Part shown: positions 6,825 through 9,999 of the stretch, piece by piece
How the letters are laid out: every line of letters starts with the position of its first letter
Position numbering within the stretch: the stretch's first letter is position 1
Source: a bacterium
GTDB lineage: Bacteria; DRYD01; JALUEN01
Direction: 5' to 3'
Assembly (NCBI GenBank): GCA_027052755.1
Contig: JALUEN010000160.1
Coordinates: 1-9,999 of the forward strand
DNA length: 9,999 nucleotides
Program-made: the position numbers and the translations under genes
Notes under the pieces: model-generated
What the model saw: the letters and a program-made list of their open reading frames with translations, nothing else
The model's database searches: none
What the model was told of the DNA's origin: nothing

Positions 6825-7549
6825 GGAGAGAGGACGACTGGGTTTACGGGAAACATAGCGTTAAGGAAGCGCTCCTAAGCGGTAAAGTTGAAAAGGTTTA
6901 CCTTTATAAAGCTAAACCAGATAGGGAATTACTCAAGTTAGCTAGAGCATTAGGGGTCCCTGTAAACTTGGTAGATAAGAACTTCTTTAAGGGTTTAAAA
7001 GCCTCTCAAGGGGTCGCCGCGAGAATAGCTCAGTACAACTACTGGGATATCAGTCAAGTGGTAGCAGAGACAGAAGAGGCGAAGGGTTATCTCCTCATGG
7101 TGGACTCAGTTTATGATCCGAGGAACTTAGGTGCGCTCTTGAGAAGCGCCGCAGCTTTCAAGACGAGCGGTGTTCTCATCCCTAAGAAAGGGGCCACTGG
7201 TGTTAACGCTACGGTGATAAAAACCTCTGCAGGTGGAGCTTTCAAAGTGAAGGTTTCCAGAGTAGGAGGACTAGCCTCAAACCTCTCTGCCTTGAGGAGG
7301 AGAGGTTTTGAGACCGTAGCCTTAGATATACGGAACTCTAACTTAACCTTATGGGATTATGAGCCTAACTTTCCCTTAGTTTTAATAGTAGGAGGAGAGG
7401 AGGGTTTGAGGTCAACGCTTCTAAGTGAAGCAGACTATATACTCAGGATACCAATTGATTCTCAAGTAGAGAGCTTGAACTTAGTCGTAGCAGCCTCAAT
7501 AGCTATGGCTTACATATATAAGCATCTCTTAGAGGGAAGGAGGGGTTAA
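6821..7549 (+). CDS. rlmB: SpoU/TrmH-family RNA 2'-O-methyltransferase, RlmB type
   Basis: Predicted SAM-dependent enzyme that methylates a ribose 2'-OH, by homology to RlmB, which modifies G2251 in the 23S rRNA P-loop. The 242-residue product has an RlmB-like N-terminal RNA-binding (L30e-like) domain beginning VYGKHSVKEALLSGKVEKVYL, then the SPOUT trefoil-knot domain. Motif 1 is DPRNLGALLRSA (N102 and R108), motif 2 is LIVGGEEGL (188-196), and motif 3 is RIPIDSQVESLNLVVAASIA (SLN at 218-220). Length and domain order match RlmB rather than tRNA TrmH or TrmL. Its ATG overlaps the ftsW stop by 4 nt, and the macro-domain gene follows after 2 nt. The exact RNA target cannot be told from sequence alone. 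Confidence 0.9.
   Translation: MRREDDWVYGKHSVKEALLSGKVEKVYLYKAKPDRELLKLARALGVPVNLVDKNFFKGLKASQGVAARIAQYNYWDISQVVAETEEAKGYLLMVDSVYDPRNLGALLRSAAAFKTSGVLIPKKGATGVNATVIKTSAGGAFKVKVSRVGGLASNLSALRRRGFETVALDIRNSNLTLWDYEPNFPLVLIVGGEEGLRSTLLSEADYILRIPIDSQVESLNLVVAASIAMAYIYKHLLEGRRG
7538..7543 (+). promoter_or_regulatory. Ribosome binding site for the GTG-started macro-domain gene
   Basis: AGGAGG lies 8 nt before GTG at 7552 and within the last codons of rlmB. It supports a GTG start where no ATG is available nearby. Confidence 0.75.
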
Positions 7550-7551
7550 AG

Positions 7552-8124
7552 GTGAGCCAGGTGCTCTGGGAGATTAAAATAGGTGAAAAAGTGCTTCAGA
7601 TAGTTCAAGGAGATATAACTTTAGAGGACACTGACGCTATAGTGAACGCTGCTAACACTCACCTGAAACACGGAGGCGGTGTCGCTGGAGCTATCCTGAG
7701 GAGAGGTGGTAAGGTTATCCAGGAGGAGAGTGATAAGTGGGTAAGGGAAAGAGGTCCAGTACCAGTAGGAGGTGTAGCCGTAACCTCTGGTGGTAACCTG
7801 AAGGCTAAATACGTAATACACGCTGTAGGTCCTATATGGAGGGGAGGGACTGAAGGCGAGAGCGAGAAGCTGAGGGAAGCGATCGTGAACTCGCTGAAGA
7901 CAGCGGACGAGCTAAAGCTCTCAAGTATATCCTTACCAGCTATAAGCACGGGAATTTTCGGGTACCCGAAGGAGGAAGCTGCAGAGATCATCATCTCAGC
8001 TATATTATCCACATTAAAGGGCTTGAAGAACCTAAAACTAGTTAAAGTTGTCCTATACGATGAAGGTACAGCAAAGCTCTTCAAGGAGACAGCGGAGAGA
8101 TTAGCTAACCAACTATCACCTTAG
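7552..8124 (+). CDS. Macro-domain (ADP-ribose-binding) protein
   Basis: 190 residues that consist almost entirely of one macro domain. Seen: GDIT (20-23), DAIVNAAN with N32 and N35, GGGVAGAI (41-48), YVIHAVGPIW and the phosphate-binding loop STGIFGYP (132-139). These are the conserved ADP-ribose pocket elements of the MacroD-like/AF1521-like group. Known family activities are removal of ADP-ribose from acidic residues and deacetylation of O-acetyl-ADP-ribose; which applies here cannot be decided. It starts with GTG 2 nt after rlmB and is probably the last gene of the lpxD cluster. No sirtuin, ADP-ribosyltransferase or DarT toxin gene lies beside it, so a toxin-antitoxin role is not supported. 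Its 3' end overlaps convergent ktrB by 20 nt. Confidence 0.92.
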   Translation: MSQVLWEIKIGEKVLQIVQGDITLEDTDAIVNAANTHLKHGGGVAGAILRRGGKVIQEESDKWVRERGPVPVGGVAVTSGGNLKAKYVIHAVGPIWRGGTEGESEKLREAIVNSLKTADELKLSSISLPAISTGIFGYPKEEAAEIIISAILSTLKGLKNLKLVKVVLYDEGTAKLFKETAERLANQLSP

Positions 8125-9466
8125 CCTCTAGGTATTTCGTCCTCTTCTTAGGTTTTGACAGGAGCGCTAATCCGAAGGTCATTATCCCTATTCTTCCGGT
8201 GAACATAGTTATAATTATCAGGAGTTTACTGAGAGGAGTGAACAGCGCAGATAAACTCCTAGCTCCCCCATCTCCCACCGATAGTCCAACAGTACCATAC
8301 GCTGAGACAACCTCAAAGAGAATATCCATTAAGCTTCGTTTCTCAAGGTGTATAAGGAGCACTGTAACAACCCCTATCCATATAACCGACAGTCCCATCA
8401 GCAGGAGCGCCCTCAGGATAGCTTGAGATGGCAACCTCCTAGAGAAGACCACCACATCCTCTGAGTTAGAGAAGGCAGCTATAGATGCTAGAAGGACCAC
8501 CACGAAAGTCGTTACCTTAATTCCACCTGCAGTTCCACCTGGAGCACCACCTATCAGCATCAGTATTATTGTGAAGAACTTGCTCTCCAGCGATAGGGAT
8601 GCTACGTCTAAGGTGTTAAAACCAGCGGTTCTAGGGGTAACCGAGTGAAACCAAGCCCCTAAGAGCTTACCAGATAAGCTTAACTCTCCTAAGGTCCTCG
8701 GGTTACTCCACTCGTTGAACAGGAAGAAAAGGAAGCCTATGATCAGCAGAGAAGCTGTAGATATAAGCACTAGCCTCGTGTGTACAGTTATATACCTCCT
8801 CTTTCCCCTGAGGATTTGGGAGAGCTCCTCAAGAACCACAAAACCTATACCTCCGATAATGATCAAAGCGGTTACAACTAGGTTTAGGAATGGACTAGAA
8901 ATGAAATTCATTAAACTATTTGAGAACAAGCTGAAACCAGCGTTATTAAAGGCAGAGATAGAGTGAAATAACCCAAGCCAGAGCGATCTCAAAAAACCGT
9001 AGCCGTTTAGTTTAAAGAAGATGGTCAGTAGCATCCATCCCACGAGCTCAAAGAGGAAGGTGATCATAACCACCTTCTTCGTGAACTCAAGCAGATCAGA
9101 TATGGACGAGAAGCCTAGCATCTCACTAACGCTCTGCTGTTGTCTCAGATCAGTACGATAGCCTAGCGCAGCGGAGAAGAAGGATACATAGGTCATATAT
9201 CCCAGACCACCTATCTGGATCAATATCAATATTATAAGCTGTCCCCAGAAAGTGAAGTCGTTAGGTGTATCCTTAACTATCAAGCCAGTAACGCAGACAG
9301 CAGAGGTAGCGGTAAATAAAGCATCAAGGAAGCTCAGATCTCCTCTGTGAGTGAAAGGTAGGAGAAGCAACAATGTACCGATAGCGATAACCCCTGAAAA
9401 GCTCAGGAGGATCATACTCCAAGAGGTTAAACGATATCGTTTTGGTCTCTCACTAGGAGAGAACAT
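8105..9466 (-). CDS. ktrB: K+ uptake channel subunit, KtrB/TrkH family
   Basis: Pore-forming subunit of a Ktr/Trk-type K+ (or Na+-coupled K+) uptake system in the inner membrane. The 453 residues hold four M1-P-M2 repeats. All four selectivity-filter glycines are present: G61 in SAVCVTGL, G177 in FNNAGFS, G282 in RTAGFNT and G394 in GTVGLS. The intramembrane-loop motif GGAPGGTAGGIK (306-317) and the conserved Arg, R425 in MFTGRIG, are also seen. The length near 450 and the lack of an extra N-terminal membrane pair fit KtrB better than TrkH. Start: ATG with AAGGAG 7 nt upstream (9479-9474), located inside the TPR gene, giving a 14-nt overlap and likely co-translation. The usual cytosolic RCK partner (KtrA/TrkA) is not adjacent on either visible side. 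Confidence 0.93.
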   Translation of the reverse strand: MFSPSERPKRYRLTSWSMILLSFSGVIAIGTLLLLLPFTHRGDLSFLDALFTATSAVCVTGLIVKDTPNDFTFWGQLIILILIQIGGLGYMTYVSFFSAALGYRTDLRQQQSVSEMLGFSSISDLLEFTKKVVMITFLFELVGWMLLTIFFKLNGYGFLRSLWLGLFHSISAFNNAGFSLFSNSLMNFISSPFLNLVVTALIIIGGIGFVVLEELSQILRGKRRYITVHTRLVLISTASLLIIGFLFFLFNEWSNPRTLGELSLSGKLLGAWFHSVTPRTAGFNTLDVASLSLESKFFTIILMLIGGAPGGTAGGIKVTTFVVVLLASIAAFSNSEDVVVFSRRLPSQAILRALLLMGLSVIWIGVVTVLLIHLEKRSLMDILFEVVSAYGTVGLSVGDGGARSLSALFTPLSKLLIIITMFTGRIGIMTFGLALLSKPKKRTKYLEAKVIVG

Positions 9467-9999
9467 CTCCTATCTCCTTCTGGAGTTTTATCAACCTAGA
9501 TAAGTTATCCTTGATGTAACTTGGGTACTCCTCCTGATTCCCTCTCTCTAGTAGTTTCAGAGCTTTCCCTATTTTCCCTGATAAGGCTAAAGTTATAGCA
9601 AAAGCGTTCCTGTAATCGCTGTTAGCGCTCTCCAGGAGGAAAGCTCCTTTAAAGTAATTAAGTGCCTTTGAGATATCCCTCCTCATCAGGTTAAGATATC
9701 CCAAGAGGTACCACAGCTGTGGGTTATCAGGCATCTCCTGAAGGAGCTGATCTGCTGAACCTATAAGCTCCTCAGTAGAAGTACCCTCAAGATATTTATT
9801 GATGATTGAGATAAATGATCTTAGGTTTTTGTACTCATCGGAAACGTTAGATAGAACCTTCTCAGCCTCTTGATGTTTTCTAGCCTTTATCAACAAGGTG
9901 GCTAACAAAAACTTATTACCATCAAATCGTGGAAGGAGCTTATAAGAAGTCAAGGCATCTTTGTAAGCCCCTTTCAGATCACCTAAGTAAACCTTAAGG
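9453..9999 (-). CDS. TPR-repeat protein, C-terminal part (5' end beyond window)
   Basis: The frame stays open to the right edge, so the gene is partial; the apparent TTG start at 9953 is internal. 181 residues are visible, all helical in character and fitting tetratricopeptide repeats. The clearest pair is NPQLWYLLGYLNLMRRDISKALNYFKGAFLLES followed by DYRNAFAITLALSGKIGKALKLLERGN; weaker repeats lie before it (GDLKGAYKDALTSYKLLPRFDG, then FLLATLLIKARKHQEAEKVLSN). TPRs are protein-protein interaction scaffolds; no enzyme domain or membrane segment is visible in this part. Its stop lies 14 nt inside ktrB, so the two are probably in one operon. The specific role is unknown. Confidence 0.8.
   Translation of the reverse strand, partial: LKVYLGDLKGAYKDALTSYKLLPRFDGNKFLLATLLIKARKHQEAEKVLSNVSDEYKNLRSFISIINKYLEGTSTEELIGSADQLLQEMPDNPQLWYLLGYLNLMRRDISKALNYFKGAFLLESANSDYRNAFAITLALSGKIGKALKLLERGNQEEYPSYIKDNLSRLIKLQKEIGDVLS

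Noticed and set aside
7957..7970. 14-bp perfect palindrome TTCGGGTACCCGAA in the macro gene
   Set aside because: It codes for the conserved FGYP loop, and a palindrome of this size is expected by chance in a window this long.
7552..8124. DarG-like antitoxin role for the macro protein
   Set aside because: No DarT-type toxin gene is adjacent; the neighbours are rlmB and ktrB.
8118..8133. Hairpin terminator after the macro gene
   Set aside because: The stem has six pairs with a bulge and a 3-nt loop and is not followed by a T-tract; too weak to annotate.
9429..9442. 14-bp perfect palindrome AAACGATATCGTTT near the ktrB start
   Set aside because: It lies in codons for KRYRL, and about 0.6 palindromes of 14 bp are expected by chance in 10 kb.
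1..9999. Mobile element, prophage, defence island or CRISPR array
   Set aside because: No transposase, integrase, phage or cas-like protein, no target-site duplication and no spaced repeat array is visible; codon use looks even across the window.

Overview
The window reads as a gene-dense stretch of a thermophilic-looking, outer-membrane-bearing (diderm) bacterial chromosome. The diderm call rests on a clear LpxD, an acyltransferase of lipid A synthesis. The thermophile call is softer and rests on heavy AGG/AGA arginine and ATA isoleucine codon use, strong AGGAGG-type ribosome binding sites, very short or overlapping gene junctions and charged, compact proteins. I cannot name the genus; an Aquificota-like or similar deep-branching thermophile is only a guess. 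I see no insertion sequences, phage genes, tRNAs, rRNAs or CRISPR arrays.

Layout. Positions 1-2655 (+ strand) hold a left-truncated iscS-type cysteine desulfurase, an iscU-type Fe-S scaffold gene and a divergent PilT-like ATPase gene. A perfect 20-bp palindrome lies between iscS and iscU. Positions 2652-4424 (- strand) hold a membrane histidine kinase gene, convergent with and overlapping the PilT-like gene by 4 nt; a 9-bp inverted repeat straddles the two stop codons. Positions 4425-4614 are the only sizeable non-coding gap, an AT-rich divergent intergenic region that probably carries promoters for both sides. Positions 4615-8124 (+ strand) form a tight lpxD-ftsW-rlmB-macro-domain cluster with 4-nt ATGA overlaps at the first two junctions and a 2-nt gap at the third. 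Positions 8105-9999 (- strand) hold ktrB/trkH, whose start is buried 14 nt inside the end of an upstream TPR-protein gene that runs off the right edge.

How the genes work together. IscS and IscU supply sulfur and a scaffold for Fe-S clusters. The lpxD-ftsW pair joins outer-membrane lipid A synthesis to septal peptidoglycan synthesis, and rlmB and the macro-domain gene are probably co-transcribed with it. KtrB is the pore subunit of a K+ uptake system whose usual regulatory partner (KtrA/TrkA) is not in view.

Most of the window is housekeeping sequence. The points worth a second look are two proteins that keep their fold signatures but have lost canonical catalytic residues (the PilT-like ATPase and the N-box of the histidine kinase) and two symmetric DNA elements at gene junctions. 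I do not see convincing evidence for a wholly new multi-gene system.
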